A stretch of DNA of 64,000 nt from Pseudomonas baltica (GTDB taxonomy: Bacteria > Pseudomonadota > Gammaproteobacteria > Pseudomonadales > Pseudomonadaceae), in NCBI RefSeq assembly GCF_014235765.1, contig NZ_JACMYH010000003.1, positions 1 through 64,000 on the forward strand, in the 5' to 3' direction. The notes beneath the pieces are model-generated. The model did no database searches, was not told where the DNA came from, and worked only from the letters and a program-made list of their open reading frames with translations. Below are positions 38,766-47,427 of the stretch, in pieces. The position numbers were made by a program, and so were the translations under genes. Every line of letters begins with the position of its first letter. The stretch's first letter is position 1.

Positions 38766-39540
38766 TTTTTTACTGTATGCCTTGCTGGCGGGGCTTTCCC
38801 TCGCAGTGGTGGCGGGACCGCTGGGCTCGTTCGTGGTGTGGCGGCGCATGGCCTATTTCGGCGACACCTTGTCCCACGCGGCCTTGCTGGGCGTGGCCCT
38901 GGGCTTCGTGCTCGACATCAGCCCGGCACTGGCGGTCACGGTAGGCTGCCTGCTGCTGGCGATACTGCTGGTGACCCTGCAGCAACGCCAGCCGCTGGCC
39001 TCGGACACGCTGTTGGGGATACTCGCGCCCAGCACACTGTCGCTGGGTCTGGTGGTGCTGAGCTTCATGCACGACGTGCGCATCGACCTGATGGGTTATC
39101 TGTTTGGTGATCTGCTGGCGATCAGTCCGGCCGATTTGTATTGGATCATCGGTGGCAGTGTGGCCGTGCTCGCGCTGTTGATCGCCCTGTGGCGGCCGTT
39201 GCTGGCAATCACCGTTCACGAAGAGCTGGCACGGATCGAAGGACTGCCCGTGGCGGGCCTGCGCATGGCCTTGATGCTGCTGATTGCGGTGGTGATCGCG
39301 GTGGCGATGAAGATCGTCGGGGTGTTGCTGATCACCTCATTGCTGATCATCCCGGCGGCAGCCGCACAGCGGCATGCGCGCTCGCCCGAGCAGATGGCGC
39401 TGGGTGCCAGTGTGCTGGGGGTGATCGCGGTATGTGCCGGGTTGGCCTTGTCGTGGTTCAAGGACACGCCGGCCGGGCCTTCGATCGTGGTCAGTGCGGC
39501 GGTGTTGTTTTTGCTGAGTTTTGCGTTGCCCAAGCGGTAG
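38758..39540 (+). CDS. znuB: Zinc ABC transporter permease ZnuB
   Basis: A 260-residue permease of the ABC-3 family with about eight hydrophobic helices ([45 protein letters not shown] is the conserved first part). The [12 protein letters not shown] and [19 protein letters not shown] stretches are also typical. The ATG overlaps the znuC end by 8 bases. Together with ZnuA and ZnuC it imports Zn2+ into the cytoplasm. Confidence 0.94.
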   Translation: MADFLLYALLAGLSLAVVAGPLGSFVVWRRMAYFGDTLSHAALLGVALGFVLDISPALAVTVGCLLLAILLVTLQQRQPLASDTLLGILAPSTLSLGLVVLSFMHDVRIDLMGYLFGDLLAISPADLYWIIGGSVAVLALLIALWRPLLAITVHEELARIEGLPVAGLRMALMLLIAVVIAVAMKIVGVLLITSLLIIPAAAAQRHARSPEQMALGASVLGVIAVCAGLALSWFKDTPAGPSIVVSAAVLFLLSFALPKR

Positions 39541-39564
39541 TGGAGTGGCTGGCGCGAGTCGCTG

Positions 39565-39831
39565 TTATCTGTACACCTCGCGTCGATTGCCCAGCTGTAC
39601 GACCAGCACTCGCAGGGCTCCGTCCTGGATATCGCAAACCACTTGGAAATCCCCAATCCGATATCGCCACAAACCGCCCAGCGGACCCGTCAGCGCTTTG
39701 CCCGTGCTGCGCGGGTCATCCCGACCGCCAATGCGCTCGTCCATGAAGTCGAGGATGCGCCTGGCTGTCTGTTTGTCGAGTTTGCGTAACTGGGTTCTGG
39801 CCGTATCGGTGTAATCAATCGTCCAGGCCAA
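39565..39831 (-). CDS. RelE/ParE-family toxin
   Basis: An 88-residue basic protein of the RelE/ParE superfamily: WTIDYTDTARTQLRKLDKQTARRILDFM, then LTGPLGGLWRYRIGDFQVVCDIQDGALRVLVVQLGNR. The central R-Y-R and C-terminal G-N-R-R-E-V-Y are typical. It could be a ribosome-dependent mRNase (RelE) or a gyrase inhibitor (ParE). It is overlapped by the antitoxin gene upstream (17 bases), the normal order antitoxin then toxin. Confidence 0.88.
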   Translation of the reverse strand: MAWTIDYTDTARTQLRKLDKQTARRILDFMDERIGGRDDPRSTGKALTGPLGGLWRYRIGDFQVVCDIQDGALRVLVVQLGNRREVYR

Positions 39832-40042
39832 GGTCTTTCCTTACGTCCGCTGACGAATGCACGGTTTCCCGACCTTTGCGAACCCGCTCCAAGACTTCCG
39901 CCGCAAGATAGTAGTCCTCAAGGTCACTCAGGCCATTGTCGATGATTTGACGCAAGTAATAGGCTTTGGTCCGCCCTGTGCTGCTCGCCAGGAAATCGAG
40001 GCGCTGCTCGGTTTCAGGGGCAAGGCGAATGGAAGTTGGCAT
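39815..40042 (-). CDS. RelB/RHH-type antitoxin
   Basis: A 75-residue protein beginning with a ribbon-helix-helix segment (SIRLAPETEQRLDFLASSTGRTKAYYLRQIIDNGL) and ending in an acidic tail that probably wraps the toxin (VHSSADVRKDLGLDD). It is the first gene of a type II toxin-antitoxin operon between znuB and the PA5502-family gene. The pair is an accessory insertion in otherwise conserved order. Confidence 0.88.
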   Translation of the reverse strand: MPTSIRLAPETEQRLDFLASSTGRTKAYYLRQIIDNGLSDLEDYYLAAEVLERVRKGRETVHSSADVRKDLGLDD

Positions 40043-40057
40043 GTCGAGGGCTCCAGT

Positions 40058-40082
40058 GTAATACCTGTATTCACTGTATCAC
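40058..40082. promoter_or_regulatory. Probable operator of the toxin-antitoxin operon
   Basis: GTAATAC at 40058-40064 and GTATCAC at 40076-40082 are an imperfect inverted pair, with two CTGTAT half-sites between. It lies 16 bases upstream of the antitoxin start (40042), as expected for autoregulation by an RHH antitoxin. Confidence 0.5.
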
Positions 40083-40224
40083 AAAGCGGTGTCTACACAC
40101 GGCACAGACCCCGCTTGCTTCTGCCAAAGAGTCGTGGCTCTAGCGATTTTCGGCGTCCATATTTTCGCCGACACCCCCACGGTGTAGACTTGGCCGTTTT
40201 TTGGGCAAATAGAGAGTCGTAGCA

Positions 40225-40932
40225 ATGAAGCCGTTCGTCTCCCGTTACCTGCTACTTGCCACACTTTCCCTGGTGTTGACCGCTTGCCAGACCTCACCAG
40301 CCGACTACGCCGCTGATGCGGGTCCGGATGCCTGGCAGCAGTTGGAAACAAACATTGCCAGCAGCGAACTGGCCACGGCTGAGGATCAACTGGTCAAGCT
40401 GCAGGCGCAGGCCCCGCAGGATCCACGCCTCACCGAGGCGCAGCGGCAGCTGGCTGAAGCCTACCTGCAGCGCAGCCAGGTGATGCTGCAGAAAGGTGAC
40501 GTCAACGCTGCCGCCACTGCGCTGGGCCGTGCCCGCGTGCTGATGCCCCAGGCACCGGCGCTCACCGGTGGCGTCAACGGCGCCATCGCCCAGGCGCGCA
40601 AGTCTGAACTGGAGAAAGCCGAAGCCGCCCTGAAAGCTGCCGAAGCCAGGCCCAAGGCCCTCGTGCTGGATCCGAACGCCAGCGTTTCAGCGGTGCCGTT
40701 GAAGATGTACAGCGCGCCGCAGCTGCGCGCACAGATGCACGACATCGCAACCGACGTCGTTCATTACCAATGCGATGTGATCATTCAGGTGGCCCAACCG
40801 GGCGAGTATCGCCGGCTGGAAGCGCTGCTCAAGCAGCGCGTCAGCGAACAGTTGCCAGAGATGCAACTGAAGGTCGGTCGCCGTGTGGTCCACGGACAAC
40901 CGACCCAGGTGGTGCTTATACCGCGCCGTTAA
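40225..40932 (+). CDS. PA5502-family lipoprotein
   Basis: A 235-residue lipoprotein with lipobox LTAC near residue 20 and a helical, Ala/Gln-rich body that reads like TPR-type repeats ([52 protein letters not shown]). It ends in a small domain with [11 protein letters not shown]. It matches the conserved hypothetical next to metN and znuB in Pseudomonas. Function unknown. Its 3' end overlaps the convergent katE by 4 bases. Confidence 0.8.
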   Translation: MKPFVSRYLLLATLSLVLTACQTSPADYAADAGPDAWQQLETNIASSELATAEDQLVKLQAQAPQDPRLTEAQRQLAEAYLQRSQVMLQKGDVNAAATALGRARVLMPQAPALTGGVNGAIAQARKSELEKAEAALKAAEARPKALVLDPNASVSAVPLKMYSAPQLRAQMHDIATDVVHYQCDVIIQVAQPGEYRRLEALLKQRVSEQLPEMQLKVGRRVVHGQPTQVVLIPRR

Positions 40933-43067
40933 GCCGGAATGGCTTTGGCGGCCGGCTCGCGATCCCACACGCGGTGCTTGGCGATGGCGGCGATGAACGC
41001 CTTGATGGTGCTGTCATCGTCACCCACCAACAGGCCGGCATCTTCCTTCAGGCGCAACGCTTCGAGCAGCGCCTTGCCATCCTTGCTGATACCGATTGCC
41101 TTGAGGTGCTTGTAGGCCTCGAGCAGGTAATGCAGTGCCACGCCATCGGCGCTCAGTGCCTTGATCGAATCGGCACCGCCCGGCACCCACACTGCGTCGA
41201 AGGCCACCGAAGGCAGGCCTTCCTGGGACGCGTCGACGGCCAGGGTCTTGCCATCGGCCGTTTTGACCGGTGCGCTGGTAGGGCCCAGCACCTTGGCATG
41301 CGCGCCTTCGGCCTTGAGCGCCTTCTGCAGCGCAGCGACTGCATTGCCGTCCACGCCGTTGGCAACCAGAATGGCGACCTTGCGGCTCTTGATGTCGCCG
41401 GACAACAGGTTCATCTGGCTCAGCGCAGGCGATTCCTTCAGCGAGGAAGGCTTGACCGATACGGTGCCCTTGGTAGGCGCCGGCAGACCCAGGTTGGCCG
41501 CAACGCGCGAAGCCAGTTCCAGATCGATGTTGGCCAGAATCTCGTTGACCTGACGGGCACGGATGTACTCGCGCTCGACCTTGCCCAACTCGAAGCTGTA
41601 GGCCGCGATGATGTGCTCTTTCTCGGCATGGCTCATGCTGTTGAAGAACAGCGTGGCCTGGGAGAAGTGGTCGGAGAACGATTCGCTGCGCTCGCGGACC
41701 TTGTGCGCATCGACACGCTCGGGGTAGGTCTCGAAGCCGCCGTCGATGGGTGCCGATGGGGTTTCCTTCGGCCAGCCGCCGTCGATCGAGTTCGGCTCGT
41801 AGGAAGCACGGCCCTTGTCGATACGGGTGCGATGCTGGGCATCACGCTGACCGTTGTGGTTCGGCGCAATCGGACGGTTGATCGGGATCTCGTGGAAGTT
41901 CGGCCCACCGAGGCGGCTGATCTGGGTATCGGTGTAGGAGAACAGACGGCCCTGCAGCAGTGGGTCGTTGCTGAAGTCGATGCCAGGCACGATGTGGCCC
42001 GGGCAGAACGCGACCTGTTCGGTCTCGGCGAAGTAGTTGTCCGGGTTGCGATCCAGCACCATGCGGCCCAGTGGAGTAACCGGGACCAACTCTTCGGGAA
42101 TGATCTTGGTCGGGTCGAGCAGGTCGAATTCGAACTTGTGCTCGTCTTCTTCCGGCACGATCTGCACGCCCAGTTCCCATTCCGGGTAGTCGCCCATCTC
42201 GATGGACTCCCACAGGTCACGGCGGTGGAAATCGGTGTCCTTGCCGGCCAGCTTCTGCGCCTCGTCCCAGACCAGCGAGCAGGTACCGAACTTGGGCTTC
42301 CAGTGGAACTTGACGAATGTGCCTTTGCCCTCGCCATTGACGAAGCGGAAGGTATGGATACCGAAACCCTGCATGGTGCGCAGGCTTTTCGGGATGGCGC
42401 GGTCGGACATGGTCCACAGCACCATGTGCGCCGACTCCGGCACCAACGAGACGAAGTCCCAGAAGGTGTCGTGGGCGGAGCCGCCGGTCGGGATCTCGTT
42501 GTGCGGCTCAGGCTTCACCGCGTGGACGAAGTCGGGAAACTTGATCGCGTCCTGGATGAAGAAGATCGGCATGTTGTTGCCGACCAGGTCGAAGTTGCCT
42601 TCGTCGGTATAGAGTTTGACCGCAAAACCACGCACGTCGCGCACGGTGTCGCCCGAGCCACGCGGGCCCTGCACGGTGGAAAAGCGCACGAAGACCGGGG
42701 TCTTTTTCGACGGGTCGCGCAGGAAGCCGGCCTTGGTCAGCGCCGAGTGGTCTTCGTAGGTTTCGAAAAAACCGTGGGCCGCGGTGCCGCGGGCGTGGAC
42801 GATACGCTCCGGGATGCGTTCGTGGTCGAAGTGCGTGATTTTCTCACGCATGATGAAGTCTTCGAGCAGCGACGGGCCGCGCGGGCCAGCCTTGAGGGTG
42901 TTCTGGTTGTCGCTGATTTTCACGCCATGGTTGGTGCGCAGCGCCTGTCCGGTGCCATCGGCACGGAACTGCTCGAGCGATTCGAGCTTGGCGTTGGTGT
43001 TCTGGCGATCCAGGGTATCGGTGCCAGCGGCTTCGCTCTTGCCGGTAGGGGGGGTCTTGTTGCTCAT
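40929..43067 (-). CDS. katE: Large-subunit catalase HPII (KatE)
   Basis: A 712-residue clade 2 catalase. Active-site His in [18 protein letters not shown], Asn in [15 protein letters not shown] and proximal Tyr in [18 protein letters not shown] are present, as is the core [27 protein letters not shown]. The C-terminal about 150 residues ([14 protein letters not shown] onward, with [10 protein letters not shown]) form the class-I glutamine-amidotransferase-like domain typical of HPII. It removes H2O2 in stationary phase. Start has AGGAG 9 bases upstream. A 283-bp spacer separates it from metN. Confidence 0.95.
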   Translation of the reverse strand: MSNKTPPTGKSEAAGTDTLDRQNTNAKLESLEQFRADGTGQALRTNHGVKISDNQNTLKAGPRGPSLLEDFIMREKITHFDHERIPERIVHARGTAAHGFFETYEDHSALTKAGFLRDPSKKTPVFVRFSTVQGPRGSGDTVRDVRGFAVKLYTDEGNFDLVGNNMPIFFIQDAIKFPDFVHAVKPEPHNEIPTGGSAHDTFWDFVSLVPESAHMVLWTMSDRAIPKSLRTMQGFGIHTFRFVNGEGKGTFVKFHWKPKFGTCSLVWDEAQKLAGKDTDFHRRDLWESIEMGDYPEWELGVQIVPEEDEHKFEFDLLDPTKIIPEELVPVTPLGRMVLDRNPDNYFAETEQVAFCPGHIVPGIDFSNDPLLQGRLFSYTDTQISRLGGPNFHEIPINRPIAPNHNGQRDAQHRTRIDKGRASYEPNSIDGGWPKETPSAPIDGGFETYPERVDAHKVRERSESFSDHFSQATLFFNSMSHAEKEHIIAAYSFELGKVEREYIRARQVNEILANIDLELASRVAANLGLPAPTKGTVSVKPSSLKESPALSQMNLLSGDIKSRKVAILVANGVDGNAVAALQKALKAEGAHAKVLGPTSAPVKTADGKTLAVDASQEGLPSVAFDAVWVPGGADSIKALSADGVALHYLLEAYKHLKAIGISKDGKALLEALRLKEDAGLLVGDDDSTIKAFIAAIAKHRVWDREPAAKAIPA

Positions 43068-43350
43068 CGGGCCTTAACTCCTTGGTTCACGGCAGTCCGT
43101 GGACGGACTCTGATAAGTACCCTCACCTGATCACGGCAGGCATGGGCCAGGGATACTCAGCAAGTGACCGGACGAATTGCGTGGACGTTCCTTTTTTTTC
43201 GCGAACGGTGGGTGGGCGAGCCTTTAGTCGCGTTATTGCCAAATCGCAGGTCGCCGCGAAAATAAATGCTAAATGCCACGGGATGCCTGGGCTAAAATGC
43301 GCGCCCGGCTACCCGCTGCCCCCATTCATGCGCCCCACAAGGTTCGCTAC

Positions 43351-44358
43351 GTGATCGAGTTCCAAGATGTCCACAAGACCTACCGCGTGGCCGGTAGGGA
43401 AATTCCCGCGCTGCACCCCACCCGGCTCACGGTGCCGGCAGGCCAGGTGTTCGGCCTCATCGGCCACTCGGGCGCGGGCAAAAGCACGCTGCTGCGCCTG
43501 ATCAACCGCCTGGAGAACCCCAGCGGCGGCACCATCATCGTCGACGGTGAAGACGTCACTGCCTTCGACGCCGACGCCCTGCGCGGTTTCCGGCAACAGG
43601 TCGGCATGATCTTCCAGCATTTCAATCTGCTGGCGTCCAAGACCGTCGCCGACAACGTGGCGATGCCGCTGAACCTGGCCGGCCGTCTGTCGCGCAAGGA
43701 AATCGACCAGCGCGTGGCCCAGTTGCTCGAGCGGGTGGGCTTGTCCGACCACGCACGCAAATACCCGGCGCAGCTGTCGGGCGGACAGAAGCAGCGCGTC
43801 GGCATCGCCCGCGCACTGTCGACCAACCCGAAGATCCTGCTCTGCGACGAGGCCACCAGCGCGCTGGACCCGCAGACCACGGCCTCGGTATTGCAGTTGC
43901 TGGCCGAGATCAACCGCGAACTGCAATTGACCATCGTGCTGATCACCCATGAAATGGACGTGATTCGCCGGGTCTGCGACCAGGTTGCGGTGATGGACGC
44001 CGGGCGCATCGTCGAGCAAGGCTCTGTGGCCGACGTGTTCCTGCACCCGCAACATCCAACCACGCGTCGCTTCGTCCAGGAAGACGAGCAGGTCGACGAG
44101 AACGAGCAGCGCAGCGACTTCGCCCATGTGGCGGGGCGGATCGTGCGCCTGACGTTCCAGGGCGAGGCCACCTATGCGCCGCTGCTGGGTACGGTGGCAC
44201 GCGAGACCGGTGTCGACTACAGCATCCTGGCCGGTCGTATCGACCGCATCAAGGACACCCCCTATGGCCAGTTGACCCTGGCTATCACCGGCGGCGACAT
44301 GGAAGCGGCCTTCGCTCGCTTCACCGCAGCCGACGTTCACATGGAGGTGCTGCGCTGA
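43351..44358 (+). CDS. metN: Methionine ABC transporter ATP-binding protein
   Basis: A 335-residue ABC ATPase with a C-terminal NIL (ACT-like) methionine-sensing domain. Walker [10 protein letters not shown], signature [15 protein letters not shown], Walker [13 protein letters not shown], then NIL from about residue 250 ([22 protein letters not shown]). The true start is GTG at 43351 with AAGG 8 bases upstream; the open frame to 43273 is not supported. The TGA overlaps the metI ATG. The NIL domain allows inhibition by internal methionine. Confidence 0.93.
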   Translation: MIEFQDVHKTYRVAGREIPALHPTRLTVPAGQVFGLIGHSGAGKSTLLRLINRLENPSGGTIIVDGEDVTAFDADALRGFRQQVGMIFQHFNLLASKTVADNVAMPLNLAGRLSRKEIDQRVAQLLERVGLSDHARKYPAQLSGGQKQRVGIARALSTNPKILLCDEATSALDPQTTASVLQLLAEINRELQLTIVLITHEMDVIRRVCDQVAVMDAGRIVEQGSVADVFLHPQHPTTRRFVQEDEQVDENEQRSDFAHVAGRIVRLTFQGEATYAPLLGTVARETGVDYSILAGRIDRIKDTPYGQLTLAITGGDMEAAFARFTAADVHMEVLR

Positions 44359-45029
44359 TGGACCTGATCAACTTCTTCGCCAGTGTCGACTGGAGCGAAA
44401 TCTGGCAGGCCACCCTGGATACGCTGGTGATGCTCGGCACCTCGCTGCTGTTCACCATCCTGCTGGGGCTGCCGCTGGGTGTCGTGCTGTTCCTCACCAG
44501 CCCACGGCAGATGTTCGAAAAGCCACGCTTGTACGCGGTGCTATCGTTCATCGTCAACGTGGTCCGCTCGCTGCCGTTCATCATTCTGATCATCCTGCTC
44601 ATCCCGGCCACGGTGGTGTTGGTAGGCACCTCGCTGGGGGTGGCCGGTGCAATTCCGCCACTGGTCATCGGCACCGTGCCATTCTTTGCCCGCCTGGTGG
44701 AAACCGCCCTGCGCGAGGTCGACCGCGGCATCATCGAGGCGACCCAGGCCATGGGCGCCACGACGCGGCAGATCATCACCCGGGCGCTGGTGCCCGAGGC
44801 CATGCCGGGGATCATCGCGGCCATCACCGTGACGACCATCACTTTGGTGTCGTACACCGCGATGGCCGGTGTGGTGGGCGCCGGAGGCCTGGGCGACCTG
44901 GCGATTCGCTACGGCTACCAGCGCTTTCAGGACAACGTGATGTACGTCACGGTGATCATTCTGATTCTGATGGTCCAATTGCTGCAGATGCTCGGCGACC
45001 GTCTGGTCGTGCATTTCTCGCGCAAATGA
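44358..45029 (+). CDS. metI: Methionine ABC transporter permease
   Basis: A 223-residue permease with five membrane helices and the EAA-type loop (EVDRGIIEATQAMGATTRQIITRALVPEAMPGIIA), which contacts MetN. The SLPFIILIILLIPATVVLVGTSLG stretch is typical of MetI. Overlaps metN by one base. Confidence 0.95.
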   Translation: MDLINFFASVDWSEIWQATLDTLVMLGTSLLFTILLGLPLGVVLFLTSPRQMFEKPRLYAVLSFIVNVVRSLPFIILIILLIPATVVLVGTSLGVAGAIPPLVIGTVPFFARLVETALREVDRGIIEATQAMGATTRQIITRALVPEAMPGIIAAITVTTITLVSYTAMAGVVGAGGLGDLAIRYGYQRFQDNVMYVTVIILILMVQLLQMLGDRLVVHFSRK

Positions 45030-45105
45030 TTCATGCCTCGCACCTCATTCATGCCTGGTAAATAGTTCACAGTCAGGCCCGCAGGGGCCGACAAGGAAAC
45101 CGAAG

Positions 45106-45879
45106 ATGAAAAGACTACTGGCCGCCATGGCCGCCGTCGCTGCACTGTCCGTCCAAGCCAACGAAACCCTGAGCGTGGCAGCCACTGCAGTGCCTCACGC
45201 GGAGATTCTCGAGTTCGTCAAGCCGCAGCTGGCCGAACAGGGCGTGGACCTCAACATCAAGGTGTTCACCGACTACATCCAGCCCAACGTCCAGGTGGCG
45301 CAGAAAGCCATGGACGCGAATTTCTTCCAGCACCAGCCTTACCTGGATGAGTTCAACAAGGGCAAGGGTACCGACCTGGTCGCCGTGACCGGCGTCCATC
45401 TGGAGCCGCTGGGCGCCTATTCCAGCAAGATCAAGACCCTCGACGAGCTGGGCAACGGCGCCAACGTAGTGGTGCCCAACGACGCCACCAACGGCGGCCG
45501 CGCGCTGCTGCTGTTGCAGAAGTACGGGCTGATCCGCCTCAAGGACCAGAGCAACATCCTGGCGACCACCAAGGACATCGTCGAGAACCCCAAGGGCTTG
45601 AAGATCCGCGAGCTGGAGGCAGCGACCATCCCGCGCGTGCTGACTCAGGTCGACCTGGCCCTGATCAACACCAACTATGCCCTGGAAGCCAAGCTGGATC
45701 CGTCCAAGGACGCGCTGTTCATCGAAGGCAGCGATTCGCCGTACGTGAACATCCTGGTGGCACGCCCCGACAACAAGGATGCGCCGGCCATGCAGAAGCT
45801 CGCAGCCGCGCTGCACAGCCCCGAGCTCAAGCAGTTCATCACCGAGAAGTACAAGGGTGCAGTATTGCCGGCCTTCTAA
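45106..45879 (+). CDS. metQ: Methionine ABC transporter, substrate-binding protein MetQ
   Basis: A 257-residue NlpA-family binding protein: VAATAVPHAEILEFVKPQLAEQGVDLNIKVFTDYIQPNVQVAQK, VTGVHLEPLGAYSSKI, TIPRVLTQVDLALINTNYALEA. It binds methionine in the periplasm and delivers it to MetNI. The signal peptide (AAMAAVAALSVQANE) has no cysteine, so unlike E. coli MetQ it is not a lipoprotein and should be soluble. Follows metI by 76 bases. Confidence 0.92.
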   Translation: MKRLLAAMAAVAALSVQANETLSVAATAVPHAEILEFVKPQLAEQGVDLNIKVFTDYIQPNVQVAQKAMDANFFQHQPYLDEFNKGKGTDLVAVTGVHLEPLGAYSSKIKTLDELGNGANVVVPNDATNGGRALLLLQKYGLIRLKDQSNILATTKDIVENPKGLKIRELEAATIPRVLTQVDLALINTNYALEAKLDPSKDALFIEGSDSPYVNILVARPDNKDAPAMQKLAAALHSPELKQFITEKYKGAVLPAF

Positions 45880-45907
45880 GCCCGTGACGGCTTGACTCGC
45901 GCGTCCC

Positions 45908-46540
45908 TCAATCGCCCGCGACCAGCCCTGGAAGCTGGGCGATCATCTTGGCATTGTCGATCGGCCCGCGGATGAACCCACGTTGGCGCCCATCCGGCCC
46001 GATCAACGCCAGGTTGGCGCTGTGCTCCACCAGGTAATTGGGCTTGCGCGTGTCGGCCGCGATGAATGGAATGCTGATGGCCCTGGCCAGTGTCTGCAGA
46101 GTGTCGACCGGCGCCACCCACCCCTGGAATCCCGCCTTGAAATAACCCAGGTATTGCTTGAGCCGCTCGGGCGTGTCGCGGTGCGGGTCGACGCTGATCA
46201 GCACCACTTGCAGGCGCTCGCGTGTAGCGCTCGGTAGCTGGTTCTGCACATCGCGCAGGTTGGCCAGCGTGGTGGGGCAGATATCCGGGCAGAACGTGTA
46301 GCCGAAGAACAGCAGCGACCATTTACCCTGCAGCCGGGTCAGGTCGACCACCGATCCGTTCTCGTCGGTCATGTGCAGGGCAGGCATCGCCCGGCTTTGC
46401 GCCAACAGGATGATGCCCGCATCGACCAGCCCGGCGCGGTCGGGTTGACGCTGTCCATTGAGCAGGTGATGAACGCTCAGCCCGATCAGCAGGGCAAGGG
46501 CGCCGGCAAGGGTAAACACGATTTTCTGCGTTCGGGTCAT
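45908..46540 (-). CDS. SCO1/SenC-type copper chaperone, orphan
   Basis: A 210-residue membrane-anchored thioredoxin-like protein: one TM helix (IVFTLAGALALLIGLSVHHLL), CxxxC in FGYTFCPDICPTTLA and the distal copper His in NYLVEHSANLAL. SCO proteins insert copper into the CuA site of cytochrome c oxidase subunit II. In P. putida and P. aeruginosa it is the last gene of the aa3 oxidase operon; here that operon is absent. It may therefore serve cbb3 or another copper protein, or be a relic. The start at 46540 has a weak site. Confidence 0.88.
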   Translation of the reverse strand: MTRTQKIVFTLAGALALLIGLSVHHLLNGQRQPDRAGLVDAGIILLAQSRAMPALHMTDENGSVVDLTRLQGKWSLLFFGYTFCPDICPTTLANLRDVQNQLPSATRERLQVVLISVDPHRDTPERLKQYLGYFKAGFQGWVAPVDTLQTLARAISIPFIAADTRKPNYLVEHSANLALIGPDGRQRGFIRGPIDNAKMIAQLPGLVAGD

Positions 46541-46714
46541 GAGCCTGGGATCGAGAGACGTTGGAAGAGGCGACGTTATCAGGCGAGCCGCAGCGAGGGT
46601 AGTGGTCAAGCGCCGTTATGAAATGTGTCCTGATTATGACAAATGCGTCTTAGCCTTCCCGATGGGCCAGCTATCGTTCCCACTTCACTTGCGTGACACT
46701 CGCCTGGAGCCTTC
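46541..46714. promoter_or_regulatory. Divergent spacer at the site of the missing cox cluster
   Basis: A 174-bp spacer between the SCO gene and the PA0104-like gene. In related genomes the aa3 oxidase genes occupy this place. It must now carry promoters for both. I see no repeats, IS remnants or cox gene fragments in it. Confidence 0.55.
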
Positions 46715-47362
46715 ATGAACACCGCCGCATTGCGCGAGCAGATTCAACGTGCAACCGAACACGAGGCCGCTACCGGCCACCTGCATCAACGCCTGGAAAA
46801 ACAGTTGCCGCAATTGCATTCGGCCATCGACCTGGCCGAGGGCGGCGGTGTCGCTTTGTGGCGCTTCGTCAGCGCCTACATCGAGGAAGTCCCGCAGTTG
46901 CTCGATGCGGCCAGCGAAGTCGCCGGCAAGGCCGGAATCGAGTCGCAGATCAAACCGGTATTGAAGATAGCCGAGGAGTATTTTCTGCGTCCGCCCGGAA
47001 TTGTGGCCGGCCAGGAGGGGCTGGATGGCCTGCTCGACGAAGCCTACCTGGCGCATCGCCTGGTCGAGGAAGTCAACGACCTGTACATCCGCCACCTGGG
47101 CCAGCCACTGATACCGCTGGACATGACCGTGGCCAACCTGATCGCTCACCAGTTGATCGGTGAAACGTTCGCCAACCAGCTGGATGAAGTCGTGCATCAC
47201 TCGATGGCTCAGATGCTCTGTGACGAGCGCTTCGAGCTGCCGTCGGTGCTGGCCTATCGCGACAAGCTGATCAGCCCTGAAACCGGCGCGGCGTGGCAGC
47301 AATGGCCATGCATGTCACGGCGCCTGGGTATTGGCCTGGACCTGAACTCGGCCAGTTCCTGA
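46715..47362 (+). CDS. PA0104-like conserved protein
   Basis: A 215-residue mostly helical soluble protein (EQIQRATEHEAATGHLHQRLEKQLPQ, AYIEEVPQLLDAASEVAGKAGIESQIKPVLKIAEEYFLRP, ANLIAHQLIGETFANQLDEVVHHSMAQML). No signal peptide or catalytic motif. It matches the hypothetical gene next to coxB in other pseudomonads. RBS GGAGCC precedes the ATG. Function unknown. Confidence 0.75.
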   Translation: MNTAALREQIQRATEHEAATGHLHQRLEKQLPQLHSAIDLAEGGGVALWRFVSAYIEEVPQLLDAASEVAGKAGIESQIKPVLKIAEEYFLRPPGIVAGQEGLDGLLDEAYLAHRLVEEVNDLYIRHLGQPLIPLDMTVANLIAHQLIGETFANQLDEVVHHSMAQMLCDERFELPSVLAYRDKLISPETGAAWQQWPCMSRRLGIGLDLNSASS

Positions 47363-47427
47363 GGGCCTGCACGGAGCCTGGCGAGCGGTCGTCGCCAGGC
47401 TCCGTGCAAGCGGTCTGCGCGGTCGTG

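Noticed and set aside
40770..43130. A 786-residue open frame on the plus strand opposite katE
   Set aside because: It is antisense to a confident catalase gene, has no ribosome-binding site or domain, and reads as a GC-rich codon-bias shadow.
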